A stretch of DNA of 64,000 nt from CAYFKJ01 sp964343605 (lineage in GTDB: Bacteria; Pseudomonadota; Alphaproteobacteria; UBA2966), in NCBI GenBank assembly GCA_964343605.1, contig CAYFKJ010000008.1, forward strand, positions 99,502 to 163,501. The letters are read 5' to 3'. Below the pieces are notes generated by a model that searched no databases, had not been told where the DNA came from, and saw only the letters and a program-made list of their open reading frames with translations. Both the position numbers and the translations under genes were made by a program. Positions 26,724 through 35,870 of the stretch are shown piece by piece (the stretch's first letter is position 1; every line of letters starts with the position of its first letter).

Positions 26724-29459
26724 ATGCAATTTAGTCCAGGAGAACGGGTCAAACATAACGAATTTGGTCAAGGCGTCATTATCAGTCTGGCCGAAAGCTA
26801 TGCTCGTGTATTTTTCCCAAGTGGCGAACAGCAAATACCAGTTTCATCTCTCGCTCCTGTATTGGGCCACAATGAGACGGTTGTCACCAATGCCAACGGC
26901 GATAATGGGCGAGCAAGATACTCATGGCTCAGTTGGCAAGCTCACGCTCTTCCACTGCTCGACAGCGCGAGCTCTCTTACATCAGCAAAAATTGACCTCC
27001 TCCCCCACCAGGTTGTTCTGACACACCGGGTGGCGATGGCTTCGCCACGACGCTTCATGATTGCGGACGAGGTTGGCCTAGGGAAAACAATTGAAACAGC
27101 TCTGATTTTACGTGAACTGGCAAGCCGAGGGGAGCTCAATCGGGCACTAATGATCGTCCCTGCGGGATTGGTCAACAATTGGCATCGAGAATTGAATGAA
27201 GTTTTCAATCTCAATTTTGAGGTTTTTGGCCGTGAAGGAGACGTTAGCGATCGAAGATCCAACGCCTTTGCCAAGCACAACTTCTTGATTGCCAGCGTCG
27301 ATACACTTAAGCGAAAAACGCGGGTCAAAAAGTTACTTGAAGCTCCCATGTGGGATCTGGTTGTGTTTGATGAGGCTCAGCATCTGACCGCCTACAAGTC
27401 AGGTGGCAAAACCAAGAAAACAGAAAATTACAAACTCGCTGAGGCGCTACGAGACCACACCAAGGATCTCATCCTTCTCTCTGCGACGCCGCACCAAGGT
27501 GATCACTTCCGATTCTGGAAATTAGTCGAGCTCTTGGATCCAACGCTTTTCTCAAATGAGAAAGAGATGGTCGAGCAGCGACACAGACTTAATCCAATAA
27601 TTTTCCGTCGAACCAAAGCGGACGCGTGTCGTCCGGACGGCAGCACGCTATTTGCCAGACGTTGGGTCCATACAGAAGCGTTTGTCATGTCAGATGCGGA
27701 ACGTGGTTTCTACCAAGCTCTCAACGACTACCTGGCTGACGGTTTTGCCTTGGCGAAGAAACAAGGTGGCAAGGGACGAGCCCTTGGGTTTGTCATGACG
27801 ATCTTTCAAAAAATCGCTGCATCGAGCTTTGCCGCTGTGCATAGAACATTACGCAGACGCCTAATCGCGCTTACGGTTCAGGAAGCTCTGCATCATGATG
27901 GGAACTTGGACATTGATGCCCGTGACGCGGCCTTTGATGAGGCCCGAGAACAAATTCGAACAGAATGGAGCCTTGGAAAGGACCGGATGGCCGATGTTGA
28001 GGTCGATCGTGTCCTAAACGACCTAAAACGTCGCTTGCTGAAGAAGATGGACGAAGAGCAACTCGCATTGGCTTCTGACGCCTTTGCCGAGGAATTGGAC
28101 ACATCTGCTGCAGAAGATGCAGCAATGAGCGCCGTTTCATATGCCCTCCCAGAAGAGCGCATGCGCATCAAAGATTTGTTAGGCATGTTTCCGTCCGTTA
28201 AAGAAACCAAAGTCGAAAAACTGCTCGGTGCTCTGGGTATTTTATGGAAAGAAAACCCGAAGGAACGCATCGTCATCTTTGCGACGTATCTTGGCACCGT
28301 CGAAATGCTCGGAGAAGCAATTGAAACGGCCTACCCTGGGCAAGGTGTTGTTGTCCTCAAAGGCGGAGATCATGGTACAAAACTAGCTGCTGAGAAAAAA
28401 TTCAAACAAGCCGAGGGGCCGCGTGTAATGATCTGCACTGCGGCAGGGCGAGAAGGTATCAATCTCCAGCATGCTAGGGTCCTATTTAATTTTGACCTTC
28501 CATGGAACCCAATGGATGTCGAGCAACGGATCGGACGCATCCATCGATATGGACAAAGCGACACCGCTCAGGTCTATAACCTTGTGCTAGGAGACACTAT
28601 TGAGGGAAAAATATTCCTTTTGCTGAACGACAAACTTATGGACATCGCCAAAGCCGTCGGCAAGGTCGATGAGCATGGAAATGTCGCTGAAGATCTTCGC
28701 TCTCAGATTCTTGGACAACTCTCTGAGAGGATTAACTACAGTCAGCTTTATGCCCAAGCACTCAGTGATCCAAAGCTTCAACGCACGGAACTGGAACTGG
28801 CTGAAGCAATGGATAATGCATCAGCTGCTGAAGATGCAGTATTCGAATTATTTCAAGATCTGGATGGCTTTAGCCTTGATGACTATGCCCCCTTGTCGGA
28901 TACCTCTTCTGGCATGCAAAGAATTGTCGATTTTGTAAAAAGTCATGCTCAAATCGAAGGAGATAAATTCCTCGAGAAAGGTAACGGTCAATTTGCTCTG
29001 GAAACCAACCAGAAGCTAATCACGTTCACTACAGACCGAGATGAAGCGACGGAAAACGAAACATGGGCGTTGATGGGTCTTGACCATCCCTATGTCACCC
29101 GAGCTCTTCAGAAATATAGTGGTCAGCAGATTGAAGGGCTGGGGCTCAGCGTCCAATCTGCCGAATTCTCAGGGGGTATTGGTTTCTGGCTTGTCGATTT
29201 ACTCGATAGCAACAATCAAAATGTGCGGTCCATTCTCATTCTTGCGGTTGATGAGAATGGCAATAGGACACCAGCCATAGAGAAACAGGCCGAGAATTTT
29301 TTCTGGGAGCCTCCAAGCGAACCAAAACCAAACGAAGACGCGCTCCACCTACTTTCACCAATGGAAGAAATTCTCGACCGAGAAATTAAGCAGAGATTCG
29401 GGAGCAAATCTGATCAGCCCTATTCAGCAAAACTGATTTCCTGGATTTCGGTGCAGTAA
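26724..29459 (+). CDS. SNF2-type (superfamily 2) helicase
   Basis: A 911-residue ATPase. The N-terminal 45 residues (GERVKHNEFGQGVIIS...VFFPSGEQQ) look like a small Tudor/KOW-type barrel. Helicase motifs follow: DEVGLGKTIETALIL (Walker A, near residue 118), VVFDEAQHL (near 215), LLSATPHQGDH (near 253), MICTAAGREGINLQ, and QRIGRIHRYGQ (motif VI, near 605). This is the RapA/SNF2 translocase class also used in DISARM-like defence. It would move along duplex DNA using ATP. Ten bases separate it from the upstream gene and one base from the downstream nuclease start. Confidence 0.9.
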   Translation: MQFSPGERVKHNEFGQGVIISLAESYARVFFPSGEQQIPVSSLAPVLGHNETVVTNANGDNGRARYSWLSWQAHALPLLDSASSLTSAKIDLLPHQVVLTHRVAMASPRRFMIADEVGLGKTIETALILRELASRGELNRALMIVPAGLVNNWHRELNEVFNLNFEVFGREGDVSDRRSNAFAKHNFLIASVDTLKRKTRVKKLLEAPMWDLVVFDEAQHLTAYKSGGKTKKTENYKLAEALRDHTKDLILLSATPHQGDHFRFWKLVELLDPTLFSNEKEMVEQRHRLNPIIFRRTKADACRPDGSTLFARRWVHTEAFVMSDAERGFYQALNDYLADGFALAKKQGGKGRALGFVMTIFQKIAASSFAAVHRTLRRRLIALTVQEALHHDGNLDIDARDAAFDEAREQIRTEWSLGKDRMADVEVDRVLNDLKRRLLKKMDEEQLALASDAFAEELDTSAAEDAAMSAVSYALPEERMRIKDLLGMFPSVKETKVEKLLGALGILWKENPKERIVIFATYLGTVEMLGEAIETAYPGQGVVVLKGGDHGTKLAAEKKFKQAEGPRVMICTAAGREGINLQHARVLFNFDLPWNPMDVEQRIGRIHRYGQSDTAQVYNLVLGDTIEGKIFLLLNDKLMDIAKAVGKVDEHGNVAEDLRSQILGQLSERINYSQLYAQALSDPKLQRTELELAEAMDNASAAEDAVFELFQDLDGFSLDDYAPLSDTSSGMQRIVDFVKSHAQIEGDKFLEKGNGQFALETNQKLITFTTDRDEATENETWALMGLDHPYVTRALQKYSGQQIEGLGLSVQSAEFSGGIGFWLVDLLDSNNQNVRSILILAVDENGNRTPAIEKQAENFFWEPPSEPKPNEDALHLLSPMEEILDREIKQRFGSKSDQPYSAKLISWISVQ

Positions 29460-29460
29460 A

Positions 29461-30936
29461 TTGTCCCATCACGTCACTGCCGCAATGCTCTATGACTTGG
29501 TTCAATGCTCACATCGACCAAGTATGGATATATTTGGCGACCCAGCCACACGGGATGAAATCAATGCTTTCGTGCAGTTGCTTTGGGAAAAAGGCACCGC
29601 CTATGAACATGACGTCATTGGCTCTTTAACCCTGCCCATACTCGATCTCTCTCGCTATTCGGGGGAAGAGAAAGAACAGCAGACCCTTGAAGCTATGAAA
29701 CGGGGCGAGCCGCTGATCTACAGTTCGCGAATCAGTGCGGATAAGCTCTTGGGGGACCCAGACCTTCTAAGACTGGAAGGTAATGGCTATGTCGCCGGGG
29801 ACATCAAATCTGGATCTGGCGAATATGGAGAGGGCGATAACACAAAACTAAAGAAACACTATGGCGTTCAGCTATCCCTTTACACGGATATCTTGGAACG
29901 CATCGGACACGCTTGTTCCAGGCGGCCATTTATTTGGGACATTCACGGTAAAGAGGTCATCTATGACCTTGAAGAACCACAGGGCAAAACAAACCCTTGG
30001 ACCGTTTGGAGCCTGTACCAAAAAATTCTGGCTCAAGCGCAACGCATTATAGATGAATCTGAGCAAAGTGTTCCTGCCTATAGCGGCACCTGCAAGCTCT
30101 GTCATTGGTATTCAGCCTGCCTATCCCAGCTGGAAGAACTAGATGATTTAACTCTGCTCCCTGAACTAGGTCGCGCGAAACGAGACGTGATGGTCGATAC
30201 GGTTCCTACAGTGTTTGAATTAGCCAACACTGACATTGAAGGGTTTATTTCAGGAAAGAAGACCATCTTTCCTGGCATTGGCGCGACTACGCTCCAAAAA
30301 TTCCATAATCGAGCCCAGCTTACGAAAACCGATGGTGCGAGGGCCTATCTGACCAATCCGATTAATTTACCATTCTCTGAAACGGAGCTGTTCTTCGATA
30401 TTGAAGTCGATCCAATGAGAGACCTCTGCTACCTGCATGGTTTTGTTGAACGTCACAATGGTGATAACACCACTGAAAAATACATCGCCTTTTTTACAGA
30501 AGACGTGAGTTCAGCAGAAGAGGAACGCGCCTTCAAAGACGCGTGGCAGTACATTTGTGATAAGCAGCCATGTATCATCTATTACTATTCGAAATACGAG
30601 CGAACAATCTGGAGGCAGCTTCAATCGAAGTATCCTACTGTTTGCACAGCTGAAGATATCGAAGACCTATTTCACCCAAGCCAATCAGTGGATCTCTATT
30701 TCGATGTGGTGAAGAAAGCTACTGAATGGCCAACCCGGGACTATTCTATCAAGACCCTTGCCAAGTATCTTGGCTTTAGCTGGCGTGACACTCATCCATC
30801 CGGAGCGGCTTCGATTGAATGGTTCGATCGTTGGATCCAGACAGGTGACGAGACCATCAAACAACGAATTTTGGATTATAATGAAGACGATTGTTTGGCA
30901 ACTCGAGTGGTGCTCGACGGGATCAGGGCTCTGTAG
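29461..30936 (+). CDS. TM0106-type RecB-like nuclease (Cas4-like plus RNase H-like)
   Basis: A 491-residue protein. I use the TTG at 29461, one base after the helicase stop, because it keeps the family's N-terminal VTAAMLYDLVQCSHRPS; ATG 29485 is the alternative. The N-terminal half is Cas4/RecB-like: GDIKSGSG near residue 114 gives the D-x-K, and CKLCHWYSAC near 212 is part of a likely iron-sulfur or zinc Cys cluster. The C-terminal half is an RNase H-like 3'-5' exonuclease fold, with FFDIEVD near 312 and DYNEDDCLAT near 473. It would degrade or trim DNA. Last gene of the methylase operon. Confidence 0.87.
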   Translation: MSHHVTAAMLYDLVQCSHRPSMDIFGDPATRDEINAFVQLLWEKGTAYEHDVIGSLTLPILDLSRYSGEEKEQQTLEAMKRGEPLIYSSRISADKLLGDPDLLRLEGNGYVAGDIKSGSGEYGEGDNTKLKKHYGVQLSLYTDILERIGHACSRRPFIWDIHGKEVIYDLEEPQGKTNPWTVWSLYQKILAQAQRIIDESEQSVPAYSGTCKLCHWYSACLSQLEELDDLTLLPELGRAKRDVMVDTVPTVFELANTDIEGFISGKKTIFPGIGATTLQKFHNRAQLTKTDGARAYLTNPINLPFSETELFFDIEVDPMRDLCYLHGFVERHNGDNTTEKYIAFFTEDVSSAEEERAFKDAWQYICDKQPCIIYYYSKYERTIWRQLQSKYPTVCTAEDIEDLFHPSQSVDLYFDVVKKATEWPTRDYSIKTLAKYLGFSWRDTHPSGAASIEWFDRWIQTGDETIKQRILDYNEDDCLATRVVLDGIRAL

Positions 30937-30964
30937 TTTCTGATCGGCATGCACCAGATCCATC

Positions 30965-31375
30965 TTACTTTGTTTTACCTCCAAACTTTTCAACCGTCCG
31001 CATGGCACCAAGCCCCAAAAGGGACAGAAGCACAGTGACCAGTGTCTCAGTTCCCGTGAGCTCCGGCAATTCGGATACATGGGGGAAGAAATTCACTGTC
31101 ACCCAAGTCAGCAGATCAAACAGGATAAAGTGCCAAAGAAGTGCTAAGCCGCAGACCCAGCCGATAAAGGGACGCCAACCCGCAACGAAGATGGAACGGT
31201 GTCCCGCCTCAACCTTGTTCAGCTCAATTTGAGCCAGGCTGGGTTTCATCATCAGCTTGGCCTTTATCAACTCGGCGGCTTGTTTTTCCTCATCGGTTTC
31301 AACAAAACGATCGATAATGTTGGCAACGCCCTCTGCTGCAGTGACCAGACCTCCACCAATCAATTTATCCAACAT
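30965..31375 (-). CDS. holin, 3-TM type
   Basis: A 136-residue membrane protein of the holin family found in gene-transfer agents and alphaproteobacterial prophages. It begins with an amphipathic stretch (LIGGGLVTAAEGVANIIDRFV), then AGWRPFIGWVCGLALLWHFI and a C-terminal segment TLVTVLLSLLGLGAMRTVEK. It would open the inner membrane to release endolysin. Only three bases separate it from the endolysin gene upstream. Last gene of the late operon; it converges with the island nuclease gene 28 bases away. Confidence 0.85.
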   Translation of the reverse strand: MLDKLIGGGLVTAAEGVANIIDRFVETDEEKQAAELIKAKLMMKPSLAQIELNKVEAGHRSIFVAGWRPFIGWVCGLALLWHFILFDLLTWVTVNFFPHVSELPELTGTETLVTVLLSLLGLGAMRTVEKFGGKTK

Positions 31376-31378
31376 GGC

Positions 31379-31774
31379 TTAATCCTCCACGATTTCAAAA
31401 TGAACGAGGTCATCGAAGCTGTTGTCACGAACCTCGGTGTCCCGGTCCCAGTCGCCGCCCCAGCGCAGGATTACGCCCATGGATTTGGCGGTGGCGAGGA
31501 CATAGCCCGCGAACAATGTCTGGCGTTCCCGGTCGTCCCATTTGATGGGATAAGGGGTCACATCCACGGCTAGAGAAGGCACCGTGTTGTGTTTTCCGTC
31601 AGGCCATTGAACCTGACTTTTGCCTTCAGTAACCATCTGGTTTTGGCGGTCCTTGTCACGATGCCCTTCGAGGATGGTGCAATCAAACTCCCGCACAACC
31701 TCATGAAAAACCCGCTGCAAGAGCGGGTGACAGGTGGAAAGCTTGGCGATGGATTTTTCAGAGAATGCAGGCAT
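31379..31774 (-). CDS. M15-type peptidoglycan peptidase (endolysin)
   Basis: A 131-residue L-alanyl-D-glutamate peptidase-like endolysin. The zinc-site pattern is visible: LEGHRDKDRQNQ, HNTVPSLAVDVTPY (His and Asp ligands) and DDLVHFEIVED (last His near the C-terminus). It has no signal peptide, so it relies on the adjacent holin. Its start overlaps the stop of the small membrane protein gene upstream. Confidence 0.85.
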   Translation of the reverse strand: MPAFSEKSIAKLSTCHPLLQRVFHEVVREFDCTILEGHRDKDRQNQMVTEGKSQVQWPDGKHNTVPSLAVDVTPYPIKWDDRERQTLFAGYVLATAKSMGVILRWGGDWDRDTEVRDNSFDDLVHFEIVED

Positions 31775-32064
31775 CAGTGACCTCCCCCAAACAGTTTAAG
31801 TTTTATGGCCACCCCCGCCATCAGCGCGATCAACACCCCTGTGGTGACGAGACGGACAATGGTCGACCAGGCGGTATGCTTGGCCACACGCAAAGCGCCG
31901 AGCAGAGAGCGAAGATCACGGATATCGCCAGCCGCTTCTTCATCGACCAGACCAACATCCGCTAACGCCCGTTTCGCACCACGTTGGGCCGCTAACTCGA
32001 GCAGTTGCTCAAATTCTTCCTCAGGCATGACGACCTGCCCGTCCTTAGTTGAAGGACAATTCAT
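31774..32064 (-). CDS. small phage membrane protein (DUF6127-like)
   Basis: A 96-residue protein. Residues 12-60 are acidic and helical (MPEEEFEQLLELAAQRGAK), followed by RVAKHTAWSTIVRLVTTG and one membrane segment. It resembles DUF6127 proteins that I recall from alphaproteobacterial prophages near lysis genes. Position between tail-tip and endolysin genes suggests a lysis accessory; function unknown. Confidence 0.72.
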   Translation of the reverse strand: MNCPSTKDGQVVMPEEEFEQLLELAAQRGAKRALADVGLVDEEAAGDIRDLRSLLGALRVAKHTAWSTIVRLVTTGVLIALMAGVAIKLKLFGGGH

Positions 32065-32087
32065 TGGCTTTCTCCTTGAATTAAATT

Positions 32088-34421
32088 TCAGGCGGCTAGA
32101 TCAGCCTCGTGGACACGAACATCCTCGCCGACTGCCGTAATCTCGACTTGTTCGCCACGGGGCCTGACAGCGATCACACGCGCCTTAGCACTCCACGCTT
32201 CTCCTGGGCCAAAGGCAAAGTGGCTGCGCTCTTCTGCCGTCCCGGTGTAAGGCACGAAATTCAGAGCTTCCATGATCCTCACTGATCTCATGTCATCGCC
32301 ATTCGCCTGCACCTTGAACGGTCCGGCTGGGCTGCCATCGCGACGTCGCAAAGCGATGTAATGCTCGGTGTTCGGCTGCCATTCCAACGGCTCCGAGACT
32401 TCCAGAATTGAAGTTTCTGGAGCCCACGAAACCACTTCACCACCTTGTCCCCATCGCGGCATATCGTGCGTGACAGCCACCAGGTCCCCATAGGTCGGGA
32501 TAAGGCCGTCTAGTTCCGTCTGCCAGGAGACAAGCTTGCGGCGGTAGCGATTATCCGCCGCCATGTAGAGCCCTTCGCGTTTGGCCTGCGGTTCATTGGT
32601 GCAGCCAAAGAGCATCACTTTGGCAGGTTTTTCTGCTGCGCTATCCGGTAGACTGGACGTGACCTCATCCGGGTTCCACGTCCGGGAATTGAAAAACTCC
32701 ACGGTCACAGCATCCGCCGTATCGTCACCCGGCATAATATATTGGATCTTGAATGAGCCTTTGACGATATTGCGGGGGCTGAACATGGCCACGGGCAAAG
32801 TCTGCTGTGCATCCCGAAATAGCCGCACCACACCGCCCTGCAATACGGGAACGGCCCGTCCACAACGGGCAATACGGATCAGGGCTTCCCAGACCGTCAT
32901 GGTACTGTCGAAAACCCCATCGAAGGTGTCGCCCCTTGCCGACCAGGTTTGATCCAATGCTGTCAATGCCTGAAGGTCCATTCGGGCCTCAGCCAACCCA
33001 GCGCCGTAAGACGCCCGACAGGCATCGGCAAAGGCCCAGGCAATGGAGCGGGTAGGTTCAGGCGATGACCACCCGGTTTCAGGGGACCAAATGGAAAGCT
33101 TCCGAGTGACCACGCAGTTGATCATCCGAGACGATCTCTGAGACAGGTTATCGGTCGCCCGCATCTTGACGGCCAGCAGCGTTACATTGCCGAATTCCGG
33201 GGCGCCTTCCAGATACGAGCGGACAGCAGCCCAGCGCAATTCATGTCCAGCACGCGATGAGGCATCAATTGTATCAAGGCGGATCATCCGCACTTCATAG
33301 CGCCCAGACGAAACTGCATATTTATAGCTGAGCCTGAGCGCAGAATTGGTTGAGGCTGTATAGCTCTCAGTGCCCAGCGATGCCCAATCACCGATCGGCA
33401 GGCCTTCATCATCAATGATGCGAGCCTGAACCTCCCATTGAGCACTGCGGGTATCAAGCCCACCACTGTCGTTGGCGTAATAGAGCCCCCGGGCAAACAC
33501 CACATCGATGCCGATATGAGCGGCTTTGGTTTCAGCGGGATTGGCTGTAAACGGACCAATCCAGTCCCCGCCGTCACCGGTACTGCGCAATTCCTGCCCC
33601 GCGACCTCGGGTGCAGTGACCACATCGGTTTCAAACAATGTGACGCTGCCGCCCGGCCCGACGATCTCCGTCTCTACTTCTTCAAAAGATGCGATGGGCG
33701 TGTCTTCAATGCGCACTTGCTCCAGATCGAATTCACCCTGGCCGATCACATGGAGCTGAAACAGATACTGCTCATTGTTCACGAATTCCTGATAGGGCTG
33801 GGTCGCAAGATCGGGATAGATCAAATGGCGGCCATAAAGAACCGGGATCGGTTGGCCGAGACGGGCCTCGTTGCCCTGAGCTGACAGCGAGTAGGTGGGA
33901 CTGGGGGCCGGTGGCGCACCAACGGATCCAAAACTCAACGACGGTACGGATGGCTTGGGCGCAGGTACAACGGCATTCATCAACGCCATACCTGCCAGCG
34001 AGATAATCGCTCCGCCGATAGCTTGCTGAAGAACGCCTGCGCCAATTCCAAGGGCAGCTCCAGCATTAGCCGAAATCCCCATGGCTGCGCCCAAAGGTCC
34101 GCCAAGCGCAAACGAAGCCACCATAACCGCAATGGACAGGACTGTGCGCAGAGGGTTCTTTCCTCCGCCACCTCCACCGCCGCCCCCTTGGGGCAGGGTC
34201 ACAAAGGCCACCACGTCATTGTCGTTGATGAACGTGGTTTCCCAATCAGCTCTCAAAACAGCCCGGCCATTGAACAGGCAGATCGTCGGACGCTCAAACT
34301 CCCCAATACCTTGGTCTATGAGCCACCCGCGTACAGAAACCGGGCTTATGACCGGGCGCACTTCTCGGTCCCGCTCCGGATAGAACGGGTTTCTGACGAG
34401 GGTGACGGCAGCAAGCATCAA
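32088..34421 (-). CDS. host-specificity / tail-tip protein (lambda J-like)
   Basis: A 777-residue tail-tip protein. An N-terminal ubiquitin-like entry (VSVRGWLIDQGI) leads to a nine-Gly stretch near residue 82, then hydrophobic segments (VLSIAVMVASFALGGPLGAA) that resemble a membrane-active tip region. GQPIPVLYGRHLIYPDLA begins the conserved J-like body. It would form the tail tip contacting the host surface. The poly-Gly tract is encoded by a simple GGN repeat that could change length. Its start overlaps the NlpC/P60 stop by four bases, the usual layout for such tips. Confidence 0.87.
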   Translation of the reverse strand: MMLAAVTLVRNPFYPERDREVRPVISPVSVRGWLIDQGIGEFERPTICLFNGRAVLRADWETTFINDNDVVAFVTLPQGGGGGGGGGKNPLRTVLSIAVMVASFALGGPLGAAMGISANAGAALGIGAGVLQQAIGGAIISLAGMALMNAVVPAPKPSVPSLSFGSVGAPPAPSPTYSLSAQGNEARLGQPIPVLYGRHLIYPDLATQPYQEFVNNEQYLFQLHVIGQGEFDLEQVRIEDTPIASFEEVETEIVGPGGSVTLFETDVVTAPEVAGQELRSTGDGGDWIGPFTANPAETKAAHIGIDVVFARGLYYANDSGGLDTRSAQWEVQARIIDDEGLPIGDWASLGTESYTASTNSALRLSYKYAVSSGRYEVRMIRLDTIDASSRAGHELRWAAVRSYLEGAPEFGNVTLLAVKMRATDNLSQRSSRMINCVVTRKLSIWSPETGWSSPEPTRSIAWAFADACRASYGAGLAEARMDLQALTALDQTWSARGDTFDGVFDSTMTVWEALIRIARCGRAVPVLQGGVVRLFRDAQQTLPVAMFSPRNIVKGSFKIQYIMPGDDTADAVTVEFFNSRTWNPDEVTSSLPDSAAEKPAKVMLFGCTNEPQAKREGLYMAADNRYRRKLVSWQTELDGLIPTYGDLVAVTHDMPRWGQGGEVVSWAPETSILEVSEPLEWQPNTEHYIALRRRDGSPAGPFKVQANGDDMRSVRIMEALNFVPYTGTAEERSHFAFGPGEAWSAKARVIAVRPRGEQVEITAVGEDVRVHEADLAA

Positions 34422-34822
34422 TTAGGTCCAATAAAGCGATAATAGCCCTCAATCCGCCAGCCATTGGCAGACAGAGACGCAAGGTTTTGAAAGGCGACAC
34501 CGGCTTCTTGGGCACAATGGAGAACCCCGCCCCCATCCACATCAAGCCAGACACCGACATGAATGGGGTAACGGGCTTGGCGCATCAGCACGCAGTCACC
34601 TTCTTGTGGGGCGTCAACAAGCCCCCAGTGTCTGCGCTCAGGGTGATCGCGAAAGCCTCTGGCGATCGCGAGAAGGTCTTCCGGGTTTGGAATGCTCGGT
34701 AGTTCACGGCCAAACTGGTGCTGCTGCACATGGCAGACGAACGCCCAACAATGAAAACTGTCCGGCCCTTCGCCATCAGCCGACCAAGGGATCCCAATAT
34801 ATGTTTCGGCCCAGTGCGTCAT
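34418..34822 (-). CDS. NlpC/P60-type tail assembly peptidase (lambda K-like)
   Basis: A 134-residue papain-like peptidase. The active Cys is in DSFHCWAFVCHV and the His in RYPIHVGVWLD. These proteins help tail-tip assembly and may cut peptidoglycan during DNA entry. ATGA-type overlaps with both neighbours (the DUF1833-like gene and the J-like gene) show tight coupling. Confidence 0.86.
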   Translation of the reverse strand: MTHWAETYIGIPWSADGEGPDSFHCWAFVCHVQQHQFGRELPSIPNPEDLLAIARGFRDHPERRHWGLVDAPQEGDCVLMRQARYPIHVGVWLDVDGGGVLHCAQEAGVAFQNLASLSANGWRIEGYYRFIGPN

Positions 34823-35361
34823 CGCGTCAGCCCTGGAAACCGCTTGGCTGTATAGGTCTCACTCGGAAAGGCCTTGTTGCCGATGTCCAGCATCCTTGCC
34901 CGGCCAGTCACCTGCAGGGCGTTGGCCTCAACCTCTGTCAGTACCAGCGTGATCGGCGGATCCATCTGCGGTCCTTCCTGATCGGTGGAGAGATATGGTC
35001 TATAGGTGATTTCGATCTTGTCCTGAGAAACGGCTGCCGCGTCCAGATGGCGAACGATCTCACGGCTGACGTTGTCCAACGTCACCGTGATTTCGGGCAC
35101 GGGGGCCGTATCAATGGGCGGCAGAGACAAATCAAAGGCCAAAGCGATGAAGGTGACCATCTCGCCACCGTTTACGGGTGCAGACGCCTCCAGGCGGGCT
35201 TCCAGATCTCGGTGATCGCGCACCACTCGAATGGCCGTCGGGCTTCCGTCGTCATCGACAAAAGCAGGATGGCGCAATTCGAGTGTATGCAGGATCACCA
35301 CATCTGAAGGAGCGGCTGCATAGGCCTCGCGGATGGCTTGGCTGAGAGTTGGATCAGGCAT
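34819..35361 (-). CDS. DUF1833-like minor tail protein
   Basis: About 180 residues, starting at ATG 35361 (MPDPTLSQAIREAY). An in-frame ATG at 35379 sits against the T-run of a terminator with no ribosome site, so I reject it. VILHTLELRHPAF and the DRDHRDLEARLE-style segment match the DUF1833/minor-tail family seen beside NlpC and tail-tip genes. Probably a tail-tip hub component. It comes right after a terminator that closes the fibre cassette. Confidence 0.75.
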   Translation of the reverse strand: MPDPTLSQAIREAYAAAPSDVVILHTLELRHPAFVDDDGSPTAIRVVRDHRDLEARLEASAPVNGGEMVTFIALAFDLSLPPIDTAPVPEITVTLDNVSREIVRHLDAAAVSQDKIEITYRPYLSTDQEGPQMDPPITLVLTEVEANALQVTGRARMLDIGNKAFPSETYTAKRFPGLTR

Positions 35362-35379
35362 GGAGCAAAACCCAGACAT

Positions 35380-35401
35380 AAAAAAACCGGCTCAACGCCG
35401 G
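35380..35401 (-). terminator. intrinsic terminator closing the tail-fibre cassette
   Basis: On the minus strand: CCGGC, loop GTTGA, GCCGG, then seven T. This is a clear factor-independent terminator. It lies 29 bases after the 145-residue fibre-assembly-like gene and before the DUF1833-like gene, so it interrupts the late operon. Confidence 0.8.
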
Positions 35402-35430
35402 TGGATTGAGATCGATTGGAAATGCGAGGG

Positions 35431-35868
35431 CTACCAGGTGAAGGCTTGGATCTCCTCTAATGTGGTCAGCGCAGCAATGGCGGTTTCCGCCTCATCACTG
35501 GCGGTACGGATGGCTTCGCGCTCGGCGTAGACATCTTGCAAAGTAGCGGTGCCGTTCAATGCATCGCGCTCTCTGGCACGGTCCACTTTCCAATCGGTTG
35601 CCGCAATCCGTTCACCGGCCTCTGATTTAACCCGGCCAACAAGAGCGGATCGTGCTGTTTCCAACTCCGCCGCTTGTTGAGATGCCACGGTATCGGCGTC
35701 TTGCTGCTTGACCTCGTCGTCGGTGATTCCGCCATAGCGATCGACAACCTTGCCATCGACTAACTGGAAACGGTGACCGAGCTTGGACGGCACAGGCAGC
35801 TTGAACTGACCGTTCGGGCCAATCACGCCCCAGTCGTCACTATGGGGAAAGCTAATTTTATCGACCAT
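35431..35868 (-). CDS. tail-fibre assembly-like protein
   Basis: A 145-residue protein. The C-terminal half carries the phage tail-fibre-assembly style ATDWKVDRARERD and ETAIAALTTLEEIQAFTW, with a helical middle. The N-terminus (DDWGVIGPNGQFKLP) resembles a short fibre-attachment segment. It would chaperone or attach the fibre made by the preceding genes. Two bases separate it from the large fibre gene. Confidence 0.65.
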   Translation of the reverse strand: MVDKISFPHSDDWGVIGPNGQFKLPVPSKLGHRFQLVDGKVVDRYGGITDDEVKQQDADTVASQQAAELETARSALVGRVKSEAGERIAATDWKVDRARERDALNGTATLQDVYAEREAIRTASDEAETAIAALTTLEEIQAFTW

Positions 35869-35870
35869 GA

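Noticed and set aside
22939..30936. Calling the island a DISARM or BREX locus
   Set aside because: It lacks DrmA/DrmB/DrmC and PglZ/BrxC-type genes; only single components resemble parts of those systems.
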